DNA of 49,240 nucleotides from Methanomethylovorans sp. PtaU1.Bin093. Lineage in GTDB: Archaea; Halobacteriota; Methanosarcinia; Methanosarcinales; Methanosarcinaceae. Within the stretch, counting starts at the first letter, position 1; the number at the start of each line of letters is the position of its first letter. The position numbers were made by a program, and so were the translations under genes. Positions 30,446 through 40,582 of this stretch are shown here, one piece after another. The notes under the pieces were generated by a model. It did no database searches. It had not been told where the DNA came from and saw nothing but the letters and a program-made list of their open reading frames with translations. The stretch lies in NCBI RefSeq assembly GCF_002067275.1, contig NZ_MVQX01000088.1:1-49240 (forward strand). The letters run 5' to 3'.

Positions 30446-33148
30446 TCAATTTGTGATTTCAAAATTCTTTCTCACACCCAATTTCATTAGTTCATCTATT
30501 AGCAGCAATGCAATGGCAAAGGGGACTGCCAAGAGTATGTACTTTATAGAAATGGGCGCTGTGTTGAAGGCAGTGTTGGCCAGTGGGTTGAAAATGATCA
30601 AACCAAGAATGGTTAGTTCACTAGCTATTCCGAGAAGTATCATCTTGTTTTCGAAAAACCTCTTTGTAAGTACAGACTGCCGCCTTGTGCGGGATGTAAA
30701 TACATTGGCGACCTGACAGATGATAACAGCAGCAAAGAAAGCTGTGATTGCCTGCATGTATAGAGGGTCTGTGAATGGCAGGTCCTGTCCGAAGTTCCAG
30801 CCCCCATCCCGCAGCACAGCAAAGTAACAGAAAAATCCGGCTGCTGCTTCAATGGGGCCTTTGATACCATAGGATGTAAAGAGTACATAGCGTGTTAGCA
30901 GTTTCTCATCCTTTGACCTTGGAGGACGATGCATGATGTCCCCTTCGCCCCTTTCTACTGCCAGAGCAAGTGCAGGTAATATGTCCGTACCCAGGTCAAT
31001 AGCCAGTATCAGCTGCACATTCATGGGCAAGGGTAGTGCCAGCAGCACAAAGGCAATGAAAGGTAATATTTCAGGTATGTTGCTTGTAAGTATGTAAGCA
31101 ATGAACTTCTTGATGTTATCGAATACTGTCCGGCCTTCTTCAACAGCATTGACCATGGTCGCGAAATTATCATCCAGTAACACCATATCAGCTGCTTCTC
31201 TTGCAACATCCGTGCCACTGCCCATAGCCACTCCCATATCGGCATTTTTCATAGCGGGTGCGTCATTGACGCCATCACCTGTCATAGTGACTATTTCACC
31301 GGCAGCTTTGAAAGCCTGGACTATCTTGAGCTTTTGTACGGGTGATGTCCTGGCAAAGATTATACTTGGAGCCCGGAGCCTGCCTGCAAGCTCCTGAGGG
31401 GACAGTGCAGCAAGCTCAGAACCAGTAATGAGCTCAAGCTCTTTTTCATCATCGTATAGTCCCACCTTGCGGCCGATAGACGTGGCAGTCACTGGATGGT
31501 CCCCGGTGATCATGACAACTTTTATTCCTGCCATGTGACATCTGTGGATAGCTTCCTTTGCCTCAGGTCTCGGAGGATCGGCTACACCCACAAGTCCCAG
31601 GAAAACAAAACCTTCGTCGTATTCCCTTACATCTTCGGCTTCCCTGTAAGCCAAGGCAAGCACTCTTTCACCTGCTTCTGCCATGGCGATGTGCTCATCC
31701 ACAATCATCCCGGCACTCTTTTCATCAAGAGGCAGAGCACCATTCAATGTGAACATGTGACTGCACATGCTCATCACCACTTCAGGTGCACCTTTCAGGT
31801 AAGATTCCATTGTTCCTGCAGGTGTTGAACAAATGACCTGCATCCTTTCTTTCTTGGAATCGAAAGGATATTCCTGTAGCCGCGGATAGGCGCGTTTCAG
31901 TTCTTCCTCATCAGCGAACTGGTTAACATACACTAACAGAGAACCTTCCGTTGGATCCCCTTTATACCCGGGTGATTCGGATGTGATCCTTGAGTTATTG
32001 CACAAGGCGGCAGCTCTAATAAGAGGTTCGGAGGGCTTTTGTTCTTCTGTGATATGCAGATAGCCTTCGGCTGTAAAGACCGAGTTCACAGCCATCTTGT
32101 TCTGGGTAAGCGTACCGGTCTTATCGGTGCAGATCACAGTGGTGGAACCCAGGGTCTCTACTGATTCGAGCTGCTTTATGAGCGCATTTCTTTTTGCCAT
32201 TCTTCTGGAAGCAAGGCTCAGGGCGAGGGTGACTGTGGGCAGCAAGCCTTCAGGGACATTTGCCACAATTATACCGATAGCAAAAATAAGGTTCATCAGG
32301 AATGTATCCTGCACGAAGGACCCTATTAAAAAGAAAGATATACCCAATAAAATAGCGATCGAAGAGATGATCTTTATGAAATCATTTAGTTCCTTTCTTA
32401 AGGGGGTATCTACCGATGAAGTGCGTTTAGTAAGGTTCGCAAGATGACCTATCTGAGTATTTGCTCCTGTGCCTAATATGACAGCTTTACCGTTCCCTGT
32501 CAGTACAAGTGTGCCGGAGAACACCATGTTCCTGCATTCAAGCATGTTGGGGTGGGTACACCCCAGAGAACGCAACTGGGGTTCAGCCTCTCCGGTTATG
32601 GGTGAATTATCCACCTTCAGGGAATTCACCTCTATGAGCCTGCCATCGGCAGGGACCTTATCCCCTTCTTCAAGTAAGATCACATCCCCGACAGCTATGT
32701 CTGAAGCAAGTATTTCTGCTATTTCACCGTTCCTGAGGGCCCTGGCTTTCGGAGGTATCAACTGGCGAAAGCTCTCCATTATCTTCTCTGCCTGGTATTC
32801 CTGGATGAACGTGAAAGTACTATTAAGGATCACTACAGCAAGCAGTGCTATGCCAATGTAGAGGTTTCCCTGATCGGGAGAAAACCATTCTGCAATAAAA
32901 GCAAGTAATGAACCGACTGTAAGCAAAATTGAAAAGAAATTCCAGAACTGTTTCAGGTACTTGTACAGTAAACTCTCCTTTCCTGTATCTTCGAGCACAT
33001 TTGCTCCGTATGCTGCCAGCCTTCGGACAGCTTCATCCTGCCTCAGTCCGTTATCACTGCTTTTCAAGCCTGTGAACAGTTCATCAAGAGATACCTGATG
33101 CTCGTCACCCTTCATATGCGGGAGAAGGTCTCTGGTCCTTGCATCCAT
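30446..33148 (-). CDS. P-type cation ATPase, subgroup P2 (Na,K-ATPase/Ca-ATPase-like)
   Basis: 900 residues with the full P2 plan: an N-terminal cation-ATPase domain; actuator domain with TGEAEP at 185-190; membrane motif VANVPEGLLPTVTLAL at 295-310; phosphorylation site D342 in CTDKTGTLTQNK; nucleotide domain with KGAPE; hinge TGDGVNDAPAMKNADMGVAMG; and a C-terminal set of six membrane helices. The ANVPEGLL sequence and the following RMAKRNALIKQLESVETLGST are closer to the animal-type Na,K/H,K pumps (P2C) than to SERCA, which has IPEGLPA. Transport of Na+, K+ or Ca2+ is possible; no beta subunit is seen. Read separately from its neighbours. Confidence 0.93.
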   Translation of the reverse strand: MDARTRDLLPHMKGDEHQVSLDELFTGLKSSDNGLRQDEAVRRLAAYGANVLEDTGKESLLYKYLKQFWNFFSILLTVGSLLAFIAEWFSPDQGNLYIGIALLAVVILNSTFTFIQEYQAEKIMESFRQLIPPKARALRNGEIAEILASDIAVGDVILLEEGDKVPADGRLIEVNSLKVDNSPITGEAEPQLRSLGCTHPNMLECRNMVFSGTLVLTGNGKAVILGTGANTQIGHLANLTKRTSSVDTPLRKELNDFIKIISSIAILLGISFFLIGSFVQDTFLMNLIFAIGIIVANVPEGLLPTVTLALSLASRRMAKRNALIKQLESVETLGSTTVICTDKTGTLTQNKMAVNSVFTAEGYLHITEEQKPSEPLIRAAALCNNSRITSESPGYKGDPTEGSLLVYVNQFADEEELKRAYPRLQEYPFDSKKERMQVICSTPAGTMESYLKGAPEVVMSMCSHMFTLNGALPLDEKSAGMIVDEHIAMAEAGERVLALAYREAEDVREYDEGFVFLGLVGVADPPRPEAKEAIHRCHMAGIKVVMITGDHPVTATSIGRKVGLYDDEKELELITGSELAALSPQELAGRLRAPSIIFARTSPVQKLKIVQAFKAAGEIVTMTGDGVNDAPAMKNADMGVAMGSGTDVAREAADMVLLDDNFATMVNAVEEGRTVFDNIKKFIAYILTSNIPEILPFIAFVLLALPLPMNVQLILAIDLGTDILPALALAVERGEGDIMHRPPRSKDEKLLTRYVLFTSYGIKGPIEAAAGFFCYFAVLRDGGWNFGQDLPFTDPLYMQAITAFFAAVIICQVANVFTSRTRRQSVLTKRFFENKMILLGIASELTILGLIIFNPLANTAFNTAPISIKYILLAVPFAIALLLIDELMKLGVRKNFEITN

Positions 33149-33188
33149 CTTAAGGAACTATTGATCGGCCCTTACTTAAAATATATGC

Positions 33189-33830
33189 TCAGGTTGCTGA
33201 AGACAGAGCAGTATATACGTTCCAGATGCCTGTTGTCACAAAGTCTGCAGCCAAAGCTGCAAGGAAAAGGCCCATTATCCTCGTGAATACAAGCATTCCT
33301 GTATAGCCTATGTACTTATAGATACGCCGGGAGAACAGGAATATCACCAGGCACACTGCAAATGTGATCAATATGCTAAGGACCACCAGGGATCTCTGCA
33401 CCATGGAATCGGTGCTTCCCATGAGCACGATCACGGTCGTGATAGCTCCCGGGCCTGTCAAGAGAGGCAGTGCAATGGGGAATATCCAGATATCGGAACG
33501 GTCCTGTGATTCACTGATCTCGTTCTCAGTGATACTTTCTCTGGACACCTTTGCGAACATCATGTCCAGTGCTACGTGGAACAACAAAATGCCACCGGCA
33601 ATGCGCAGCGAGTCGACATCAATGCCGAAAAGGTCCAGCATCATCTTGCCGGTAATGGCGAAGAACAGAGCTATAATGCAGGCAAGGAACACGGCTCTTT
33701 TTGCAAGGATGTTCTTCTCCTCAAAGGTCATACGACTGGTAAGGGATATGAAAGTGACAACCCCGCTGATGGGATTCACTATCACGAAGATGGATATGAG
33801 CGAATATGTGAGAAAGGCCAGGTCATCCAT
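33189..33830 (-). CDS. MarC-family integral membrane protein
   Basis: 213 residues with six membrane helices. Family blocks visible: IVNPISGVVTFISLTSRM near the N terminus, IAGGILLFHVALDMMFA in the middle, FPIALPLLTGPGAITTVIVLMG in the fourth segment (the PLLxGPGAI motif) and MGLFLAALAADFVTTGI at the end. The role is unknown; the old link to multiple antibiotic resistance has not held up, and MarC-like proteins may carry small neutral molecules. It lies 40 bases upstream of the P-type ATPase on the same strand, so they may be co-expressed. Confidence 0.9.
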   Translation of the reverse strand: MDDLAFLTYSLISIFVIVNPISGVVTFISLTSRMTFEEKNILAKRAVFLACIIALFFAITGKMMLDLFGIDVDSLRIAGGILLFHVALDMMFAKVSRESITENEISESQDRSDIWIFPIALPLLTGPGAITTVIVLMGSTDSMVQRSLVVLSILITFAVCLVIFLFSRRIYKYIGYTGMLVFTRIMGLFLAALAADFVTTGIWNVYTALSSAT

Positions 33831-33953
33831 TTTAGATCTGCGTTGAAGGGTTGTTGTTCAGGCTGACATGCTCTGTATGAATCATCCTTTAAATTGCACC
33901 GAACAGATAAAAGCCTTATTCTCACAACAAGGGCGATCAAAGGCTGAATATAG

Positions 33954-35231
33954 TTATTTTTCTTTTGAAAGGGCTTTTTTTACTATCTTCAACGCACAGA
34001 GGTCTCCGCACATGGAACAGGCATCACTGCCGGTCACACGGCTTCCTCTGATAGTGCGCGCACGTTCACCGTCAATGGCCAGCCTGTACTGTTCTTCCCA
34101 GTCAAGCCTGTGACGTGCTTGCGACATCCGGTCGTCCATTGCACGCGCCCTTTCTCTTTGTCCTTCTTTAGCAATATCTGCAGCATGTGCTGCGATCTTG
34201 GTCACAATGGTCCCTTCCCGTATGTCGCTTACCGTTGGCAATGCAAGGTGTTCCGAAGGCGTGGTCATACACAGGAAATCCGCACCATACATGCCTGCAA
34301 GGGTCCCGCCTATGGCACCTGTTATGTGGTCATATCCGGGAGCTATATCCGTTACCAGAGGGCCAAGGAGGTAGACAGGGGCATCAAGGCACAGGCTCTT
34401 CATGGTCTTCACGCATGTCTCGATCTCATTCACTGGTACGTGCCCTGGTCCTTCCACAAAGGATTGCACGTTCGCAGCACGCGCTCTTTTCACAAGTTCG
34501 CCCAAAGTGACAATCTCAGTGAACATTGCGCCATCGGATGCATCGTGGATACATCCAGGCCTCATGCCATCCCCGAGGCTCACAGCCATATCGTGCTCAT
34601 AGGCTATTTCGAGCAAATAGTCGTATTCCGTGTAGAACGGGTTATCTTCCTGATTATGCAGCATCCATGCAAGAGTGAACGCACCACCACGGCTGACAAC
34701 TTCAGTGATCCTCTCTCCTTTTTTGATCCATTCGAGGGAACTGAGGTTAACACCTGCATGCACCGTAACAAAATCCACGCCATCCTTTGCATGTTTTCTG
34801 ACAGCATTGAACATATCATCGGATGTCATATCCACAACTGCTTTCCGGGATGATGCTGCCTGGTATATGGGCACGGAACCTATGGTGATATGCACGGCTT
34901 TCATGATCATGGACCGAATACTGTCCAGATCCCCGCCTGTGGAAAGGTCCATGAGCGCATCAGCACCGAACTTTTCTGCAGTGCGCGCTTTTTCGATCTC
35001 ATCCTCTACATTGATGTAGTCTCTGGAAGTCCCGATGTTCGCATTGACCTTGGTGCTCATATACCTGCCAATGCCTATCGGCCTTGAATCCCTTGCAGGG
35101 TTATCAGGTATGGCAATGATGCCTTTTGCCACACAGGAACGTACAAGGTCAGGATCGATGCCTTCTTTTTTAGCTACTTCCTGTATCTGGGGAGCTATTA
35201 TCCCCTTTTTTGCATCTTCCATGAGTGTCAT
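33954..35231 (-). CDS. thiC: Phosphomethylpyrimidine synthase
   Basis: 425 residues from the Met of [16 protein letters not shown]; the open frame continues 96 bases further up, but that part holds a TATA box and is treated as leader. ThiC is a radical SAM enzyme that rearranges aminoimidazole ribotide to the thiamine pyrimidine. The C-terminal cluster motif is [11 protein letters not shown] (C-x2-C-x4-C form), and [26 protein letters not shown] and [12 protein letters not shown] are typical. It starts at the usual archaeal N terminus, without the bacterial N-terminal domain. No other thi gene is next to it. Confidence 0.96.
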   Translation of the reverse strand: MTLMEDAKKGIIAPQIQEVAKKEGIDPDLVRSCVAKGIIAIPDNPARDSRPIGIGRYMSTKVNANIGTSRDYINVEDEIEKARTAEKFGADALMDLSTGGDLDSIRSMIMKAVHITIGSVPIYQAASSRKAVVDMTSDDMFNAVRKHAKDGVDFVTVHAGVNLSSLEWIKKGERITEVVSRGGAFTLAWMLHNQEDNPFYTEYDYLLEIAYEHDMAVSLGDGMRPGCIHDASDGAMFTEIVTLGELVKRARAANVQSFVEGPGHVPVNEIETCVKTMKSLCLDAPVYLLGPLVTDIAPGYDHITGAIGGTLAGMYGADFLCMTTPSEHLALPTVSDIREGTIVTKIAAHAADIAKEGQRERARAMDDRMSQARHRLDWEEQYRLAIDGERARTIRGSRVTGSDACSMCGDLCALKIVKKALSKEK

Positions 35232-35285
35232 TGCTATTCCCGTATGAGCATGAAGATAAAAGCCTTTTGCTGATCCCGGGTGTCC

Positions 35286-35295
35286 TTTTATAAAC
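35286..35295 (-). promoter_or_regulatory. TATA box of thiC
   Basis: The minus strand reads GTTTATAAAA. Its position predicts transcription from about 35264 and a leader of about 33 bases before the chosen Met. I see no TPP riboswitch core in this short leader. Confidence 0.55.
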
Positions 35296-35411
35296 AAAGT
35301 CTCATCATAATGAGTAGCATTATACACTCGATCATAGATATCCTTATATAGTGCAGTGCAGACTACTAATTAGCTGCGTGGAAAATGGCGCGGTAAGGTC
35401 GCGGTGGTACG

Positions 35412-35834
35412 ATGACCCATAGTGTTGAAAAGAGTTCATTAGTTTACGGTCTGGATATTTACGGATTCCTCAAGGACATAAGGTTCGTCCTGCTGTTCTA
35501 TGTGATAGGCGATCTCCTGACCACTATATATGCCATAGAGACCGGTCTTGCACAGGAAGGCAATCCGGTGGTATCTGCATTCGCCTCCATGAATGGTCTT
35601 TACAGCATCGTGCTGTTCAAGGTCCTCTTTATAGTAGCACTGCTGGGAAGCTATGTTTATATCGTACGTTCCTCTGCAGGGAAAGAACAGGACCAGACCT
35701 TTGCATGGAATGCCCTCAGACATACCCTTGCAATAATAGGAATGATGATAATGTTCAATAACCTGCTTGTGATGGGGGGCTTTGTCAGTCCCGTCTATCT
35801 GCTGCTCAGCTATGCCACCAGCCTTTTAGTTTAG
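35412..35834 (+). CDS. Four-helix membrane protein, DUF5658-like
   Basis: 140 residues from ATG 35412 with GGTGG at 35403-35407 and a TATA box CCTTATATAG at 35342-35351. Four hydrophobic segments at about 25-42, 62-84, 100-120 and 122-138. The YVIGDLLTTIYAIETGLAQEGNPVVSAF region, with Asp in the first helix and ExNP after it, is the pattern of small DUF5658-type membrane proteins. Function is unknown. A hairpin AGGTC/GACCT (35833-35846) at its stop codon followed by T-rich sequence may end the transcript. Confidence 0.7.
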   Translation: MTHSVEKSSLVYGLDIYGFLKDIRFVLLFYVIGDLLTTIYAIETGLAQEGNPVVSAFASMNGLYSIVLFKVLFIVALLGSYVYIVRSSAGKEQDQTFAWNALRHTLAIIGMMIMFNNLLVMGGFVSPVYLLLSYATSLLV

Positions 35835-35933
35835 GTCTGGTGACCTATATTCTTTTCCTAACAACAGCGGATAAAGTTATGTAATGTCAGTTATAATGTA
35901 TCGCACACTATTCTGATCAGGTGCAGATATATC

Positions 35934-38270
35934 ATGACCGTTGTTGTATTTACCGAAAAGAACAAAGCAGCTTCGCAGATAGCCGATATTCTCAGCGGGG
36001 GCAAGCCTGACAGAAAGCTTGTCGAAGGGGTGCCTGTTTATGTATTCCGCAGGGATGGCAAAGAATGGCAGGTAATGGGTCTTTCGGGTCATATAATGGG
36101 TTATGATTTCCCACAGGAGCTGAACGACTGGCGTTCAGTGGACCCGGCCAAATTGATCGATACGCAACCCATCAAGACCGTTACAAAAAAACCGTTTGCA
36201 GATGCCATCATCTCTCTTGCCAGGGAAGCTGATGGGATAATACTTGCCTGTGATTTTGACAGGGAAGGCGAGAATATAGGTTTTGAAGCAAAGGAACTTG
36301 CGGCCAGGGTTTCCCGCGCTCCTGTAAAAAGAGCCAGGTTCTCTTCATTGTCAGCGTCTGAGATAACTAAAGCTTTTGATAATCTATTGGAACCTGACAC
36401 AGCTATGGCAATGTCTGCTGATGCCCGCCAAATCCTCGACCTTAAGATGGGCGCTGCTTTTACCCGGTATCTGACCCTGGCCGTAAGAGAAAGAGCGCGT
36501 ACCAAGGACATCCTTTCCATAGGGCCTTGCCAGACACCTACATGCGGTTTCGTATATGAAAGAGAGAAGGCCATTAAAGACTTCAGTCCTGAGGATTTCT
36601 GGAAAATCGAAGCACTTTTCCATGCAAAGGACATGGACCTCAAAGGAGTGCATCGAGCAGGCAATATCAGGGATAAGGCAAAAGCAGCCGAAATATTCGA
36701 TCGTATCCGGGCATGCAAGACCGGTATAGTGGCAAAGAAAAGTGTCACCGAAGTGAAGACGAATGCACCATATCCTCTTAATACCACTGAGTTCCTCAAA
36801 CGTGCATCCAAGTTCCTTAACATCAGTCCGGAATCTGCTCTTGAGATCGCTGAACAGCTGTACCTGAACGGTTTTACAAGCTATCCAAGGACAGAGACCA
36901 ATAAATATGCCGATGATTTTGATCTCAGGTCAAAGGTCATAGCCTTCACATCCACAGAATACAGGGACCATGCACTTGCCATTATTTCGGCCGGAGAGAT
37001 CGCTTCCCGCAATGGTACAAAGGACGGACATGACCACCCTCCCATACATCCGATAAAGGCAGTTGCTGTAAAGGAAGTGGAAAAGGCTGTGAAGGTAGAA
37101 GGTGCAGGTAAGGTATATGATCTGATAGCCAGGCATTTTCTTGCTAACCTCATGCCTGCAGCCTTGTTCGAAAAAACGCATCTTGAGATCACAGTGAATA
37201 ATGAGCTCTTCGACTCTTCCGGATCAGTAATGAAAAACGAAGGCTGGGTGGCCGTGTATCCCTTCGAGACAAAGAATGACAAGTTCCTGCCCGATGTCCA
37301 GGTGAACGAAGAGGTCAATGTGAAAAAACTGGAGAACATAGCTTCCAAAACCACTCCTCCAAAACACCTTACAGAAGCCGAACTTCTGACCCTTATGGAT
37401 AAGCATGGCATCGGCACTAAGGCAACAGCTCCTTCTCATATAGAAACCAATAAGAAGCGTGGTTATTTTGAGACAAAAGGCAAGACCATAGTCATTCAGG
37501 AAACCGGGTTCAGCCTTATGGACGCTCTGAGCGCTTCATTACCTCTTGTAGTGAAGCCGGAAATAAGGGCACGCATAGAGTGCCTTGTGCAGGAAGTGGA
37601 AGAGGGCAGCAAGAAATTTGAAGTTGCTGTTGCAGAGGGAACCGAGCTTATCAGGATGATGTACGCACAGCTTACTGAGAGCCGGGATTCCATCGTATCC
37701 CGGCTGGCAGGCTCTATCAATGATGGTATTGCCACTGAGGACAAGAAGAACTACATTGGCAAATGTCCGGATTGCGGGCATGTGCTACGCATAATAAGCA
37801 CTGATAAGGGGCGTTTTGTAGGATGTACCGGATATCCGCAATGCAGGAACACCTATCCTTTGCCCAGGGATGGTGCACTTTCCATACTGCGCTCAAAAGA
37901 ATGCCCTAAGGGTGGAGCTGCTGTAATAAAAGTAGCGAACAAGTATTGTTGGGCAGTGGGTATAGGACCTTGCTTTGCATGTGACAGTGTAAAAGAGTGC
38001 TTTCCCCCTGAAGTGGTGGGACCATGTACTATATGTGATGGCGAAATGTGCCTTATCACCACAAAGGATTCGCGTTTTCTGGGTTGCAGCAAAAGATGTG
38101 GACGTACTCAGTCCCTGCCTCAGGAGGGCAGGCTTACGATACTTGAGCGCAGGTGTGAGGTGTGCGGATGGAAAATGATCCGCATAAAGGAAAAGGATAA
38201 GGAAGCGATCGAGATGTGTGTAAACCGTAGCTGTGGGAAAACTCTGGGCAAAAAAAGGTCTTCAAACTGA
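35934..38270 (+). CDS. topA: DNA topoisomerase I (type IA)
   Basis: 778 residues. Toprim domain at the N terminus with DFDREGENIGFE (107-118), the metal site; catalytic Tyr317 in TSYPRTETNKY, which forms the 5'-phosphotyrosyl link; GHDHPPIHP and GIGTKATAPSHIETN blocks of the central gate follow. From about 615 there are three cysteine-rich zinc-ribbon units (CPDCGHVL...CTGYPQCRN, then CTICDGEMC...CSKRCG, then CEVCGWKM...CVNRSCG), as is common in archaeal TopA. The enzyme relaxes negatively supercoiled DNA. Read alone with its own upstream region. Confidence 0.97.
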   Translation: MTVVVFTEKNKAASQIADILSGGKPDRKLVEGVPVYVFRRDGKEWQVMGLSGHIMGYDFPQELNDWRSVDPAKLIDTQPIKTVTKKPFADAIISLAREADGIILACDFDREGENIGFEAKELAARVSRAPVKRARFSSLSASEITKAFDNLLEPDTAMAMSADARQILDLKMGAAFTRYLTLAVRERARTKDILSIGPCQTPTCGFVYEREKAIKDFSPEDFWKIEALFHAKDMDLKGVHRAGNIRDKAKAAEIFDRIRACKTGIVAKKSVTEVKTNAPYPLNTTEFLKRASKFLNISPESALEIAEQLYLNGFTSYPRTETNKYADDFDLRSKVIAFTSTEYRDHALAIISAGEIASRNGTKDGHDHPPIHPIKAVAVKEVEKAVKVEGAGKVYDLIARHFLANLMPAALFEKTHLEITVNNELFDSSGSVMKNEGWVAVYPFETKNDKFLPDVQVNEEVNVKKLENIASKTTPPKHLTEAELLTLMDKHGIGTKATAPSHIETNKKRGYFETKGKTIVIQETGFSLMDALSASLPLVVKPEIRARIECLVQEVEEGSKKFEVAVAEGTELIRMMYAQLTESRDSIVSRLAGSINDGIATEDKKNYIGKCPDCGHVLRIISTDKGRFVGCTGYPQCRNTYPLPRDGALSILRSKECPKGGAAVIKVANKYCWAVGIGPCFACDSVKECFPPEVVGPCTICDGEMCLITTKDSRFLGCSKRCGRTQSLPQEGRLTILERRCEVCGWKMIRIKEKDKEAIEMCVNRSCGKTLGKKRSSN

Positions 38271-38323
38271 CTTGATCTTGTTCTAAATCAATTATCCTTG
38301 ATTAGTCATGTTGCGAACAAATC

Positions 38324-38334
38324 TTTAAATATAA
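38324..38334 (+). promoter_or_regulatory. TATA box ahead of a microprotein frame
   Basis: TTTAAATATAA is a near-consensus archaeal TATA element. It predicts transcription from about 38356, almost at the ATG at 38359. Confidence 0.5.
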
Positions 38335-38358
38335 GGAATACATACTTATGACTTAGAG

Positions 38359-38424
38359 ATGAAGGGCAAAACAGGAAAACCTTCTACTACAAAACTGGTG
38401 TCTAAATCCGAAATATACCCTTAA
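38359..38424 (+). CDS. 21-residue leaderless microprotein candidate
   Basis: An open frame of 21 codons (MKGKTGKPSTTKLVSKSEIYP) whose ATG lies where the TATA box at 38324-38334 should start the transcript, so it would be leaderless. The peptide is basic and hydrophilic. It is convergent to the nitroreductase gene. Nothing in the sequence tells its function, and it may be an untranslated short RNA instead. Confidence 0.3.
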   Translation: MKGKTGKPSTTKLVSKSEIYP

Positions 38425-38449
38425 ACCTCCTTGATTCCGGTTTGCGCCT

Positions 38450-38980
38450 TCATCTTTGCCTCCATTGATCGCCGTAATGCTCTTCAAAGGCTATTTCTTG
38501 CAGTTCTTTCCTCGAAGGTGTTGTTTTGCTCCCGGTGGGATGCCCTATGGCCAGTGCTGCCATGAGCTCCAGTGATTCTGGCGCTTCTAAAATCAAATTC
38601 ACTTGTTCTTTATTATTTAGGATCTCGCCGAGCCAGACAGCCCCTAACCCGAGCTCACAGCAGGCGAGCAGCATGTTCTGTATGGCTGCACCTATGGATT
38701 GTACATCTTTTGTGCGATCGTACATCGTAGAGTTATCCAGAAAAACAGCTATGATAACGCTTGCTCCTTTTACAATGGATGAATAGCGTGTGCATCCGGC
38801 CAGTTTTTCTATTGAGACCCTGTCCTGTACAACTATGAACTTCCAGGGCTGGTTATTAAGGCCCGATGGTGCCCAGCGCCCGGCCTCAAGGATCTTTGTA
38901 ATATCCGTTCTTGCCACAGGCTCAGATGTATAACTGCGGATGCTTCGTCTTGATAGAATTGTCTGTATAGTTCCCTGCAT
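38450..38980 (-). CDS. Nitroreductase-family flavoprotein
   Basis: 176 residues with the nitroreductase pattern: RRSIRSYTSEPV at the N terminus (phosphate-binding Arg residues of FMN), AGRWAPSGLNNQPWKFIVV, then GAAIQNMLLACCELGLGAVWLGE in the middle and LAIGHPTGSK in the last third. Proteins of this family bind FMN and reduce varied substrates with NAD(P)H; some act in F420 or quinone metabolism. Nothing near it points to a substrate. It lies downstream of ilvC on the same strand, about 80 bases away. Confidence 0.92.
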   Translation of the reverse strand: MQGTIQTILSRRSIRSYTSEPVARTDITKILEAGRWAPSGLNNQPWKFIVVQDRVSIEKLAGCTRYSSIVKGASVIIAVFLDNSTMYDRTKDVQSIGAAIQNMLLACCELGLGAVWLGEILNNKEQVNLILEAPESLELMAALAIGHPTGSKTTPSRKELQEIAFEEHYGDQWRQR

Positions 38981-39061
38981 TTAGATCACTTCAAAAAAAG
39001 GGATGTGTCCTTGTATATAGAACACGTCTTTGTATCTTTAAAAAAGTATATTCCAGAAAGT

Positions 39062-40072
39062 TCACTTCTCATTAAGGCCACTGTTAAGCCAGGGCATCAT
39101 TGCGCGCAATCTGCGGCCCACCTCTTCCACAGGATGTTCCCTGTCCTGGCGCTCCATGGCTGTGAGCACTGGCCTGTTGGCCTTGCCTTCAAGCACGAAC
39201 TCCCTTGCGAACTGCCCGTTCTGGATACGTTCCAGGGCTTCGTACATAGCTTCTCTGGACAGTTCATTGATGACCTTGGGCCCAACGGTCATTCCACCGT
39301 ATTCCGCAGTATTGGATACGGAATACCACATCTTTTCCAGGCCGCCTTCATGGATAAGGTCTACGATGAGCTTCAGTTCGTGAGTGGTCTCAAAATATGC
39401 CATCTCTGGCTGATAGCCGGCTTCGACGAGAACCTCAAAGGAGGTCTTGATAAGAGAGGCCACGCCACCGCACAGGTCTACCTGCTCTCCGAAAAGGTCA
39501 GTTTCCGTTTCCTCACGGAATGTTGTCTCGAAGACTCCGGCCCGTGTGCAACCCACACCTTTTGCATGTGCCAGAGCTAACTGTTTTGCCATGCCTGTGG
39601 CATCCTGGTAGACTGCGATCAGACCAGGCACTCCATGTCCTTCTTTATACGTCCTGCGTACCAGGTGTCCCGGGCTTTTTGGTGCCACCATGTACACGTC
39701 GATGTCCTTCCTGGGCACTATCTGGTTGTAATGGATATTGAAACCGTGAGAGAAGACAATAGCATTTCCGGGTTCAAGTCCGGGCTCTATCTCTTCATAG
39801 TATACCTGGGACTGCGTTTCATCCGGCAGGAGGATCTGGATGACATCAGCTGCTTTGGCAGCCTCTTTTACGGTCATGACCTTAAGCCCATCCTCTTCTG
39901 CCTGCTGCCAGCGTTTGCTGCCCTTACGCAGACCTACGGTCACATCAAGTCCGGAATCGTGCAGGTTCTGGGCCTGGGCATGACCCTGGCTGCCATATCC
40001 CATCACTGCTATCTTCTTGCCTTTCAGGATGCTGAGATCTGCATCCTTGTCATAGTACATGTTCACTGCCAT
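39062..40072 (-). CDS. ilvC: Ketol-acid reductoisomerase
   Basis: 336 residues, class I (short) form. NAD(P)-binding motif [13 protein letters not shown] at about 25-37, with GLRKGSKRW after it; the substrate and Mg2+ site includes [23 protein letters not shown] and [18 protein letters not shown]. It turns acetolactate or acetohydroxybutyrate into the dihydroxy acid on the route to valine, leucine and isoleucine. Fourth gene of the cimA/leuA-ilvB-ilvN-ilvC operon; it starts 24 bases after ilvN. Confidence 0.97.
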   Translation of the reverse strand: MAVNMYYDKDADLSILKGKKIAVMGYGSQGHAQAQNLHDSGLDVTVGLRKGSKRWQQAEEDGLKVMTVKEAAKAADVIQILLPDETQSQVYYEEIEPGLEPGNAIVFSHGFNIHYNQIVPRKDIDVYMVAPKSPGHLVRRTYKEGHGVPGLIAVYQDATGMAKQLALAHAKGVGCTRAGVFETTFREETETDLFGEQVDLCGGVASLIKTSFEVLVEAGYQPEMAYFETTHELKLIVDLIHEGGLEKMWYSVSNTAEYGGMTVGPKVINELSREAMYEALERIQNGQFAREFVLEGKANRPVLTAMERQDREHPVEEVGRRLRAMMPWLNSGLNEK

Positions 40073-40096
40073 TTGAATTACTTCCTGAGTTTAACT

Positions 40097-40582
40097 TTAT
40101 ATGCTCTTAGGACCTCTGCGCAGGGCAATTTTACCGGTACGCACCATTTCCTTGATACCGAAGGGCTTAAGCAACTGTTCTATTGCCTTGATCTTGTTCT
40201 CGTCACCTGTTACCTCTATGATCATGGACTTGCTGGCAACATCGATGATCTTTGCCCTGAAGATGTCTGCTATCTGCATGATCTCAGACCGGTTCTTCAC
40301 ATCTGCGTTGACCTTGATCAGGACAAGTTCCCTTTCCACGGTGTCCTCGGTCCCAAGATCTGTTACCCTGATAACATCGATCAATTTATTTAGCTGCTTG
40401 GTGACCTGTTCCAGGACAAGGTCATCTCCACGTACGACAATGGTCATACGGGATATTGTGGGATCCTCAGTGACCCCTACAGCAAGGCTGTCTATGTTAT
40501 AGCCCCGGCGGGCAAACAAGCCGGCAACCCGTGAAAGCACACCGTACCTGTTCTCCACCAGGACTGCGAGTGTATGTTTCAT
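40097..40582 (-). CDS. ilvN: Acetolactate synthase small (regulatory) subunit
   Basis: 161 residues. An N-terminal ACT domain ([34 protein letters not shown]) binds valine for feedback control; the C-terminal ALS_ss domain contains [32 protein letters not shown]. It raises the activity of the catalytic subunit and makes it valine-sensitive. Its start overlaps the ilvB stop by four bases (ATGA), indicating translational coupling. Confidence 0.96.
   Translation of the reverse strand: MKHTLAVLVENRYGVLSRVAGLFARRGYNIDSLAVGVTEDPTISRMTIVVRGDDLVLEQVTKQLNKLIDVIRVTDLGTEDTVERELVLIKVNADVKNRSEIMQIADIFRAKIIDVASKSMIIEVTGDENKIKAIEQLLKPFGIKEMVRTGKIALRRGPKSI

Noticed and set aside
35229..35330. TPP riboswitch ahead of thiC
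   Set aside because: The predicted leader is only about 33 bases and lacks the conserved thi-box core.
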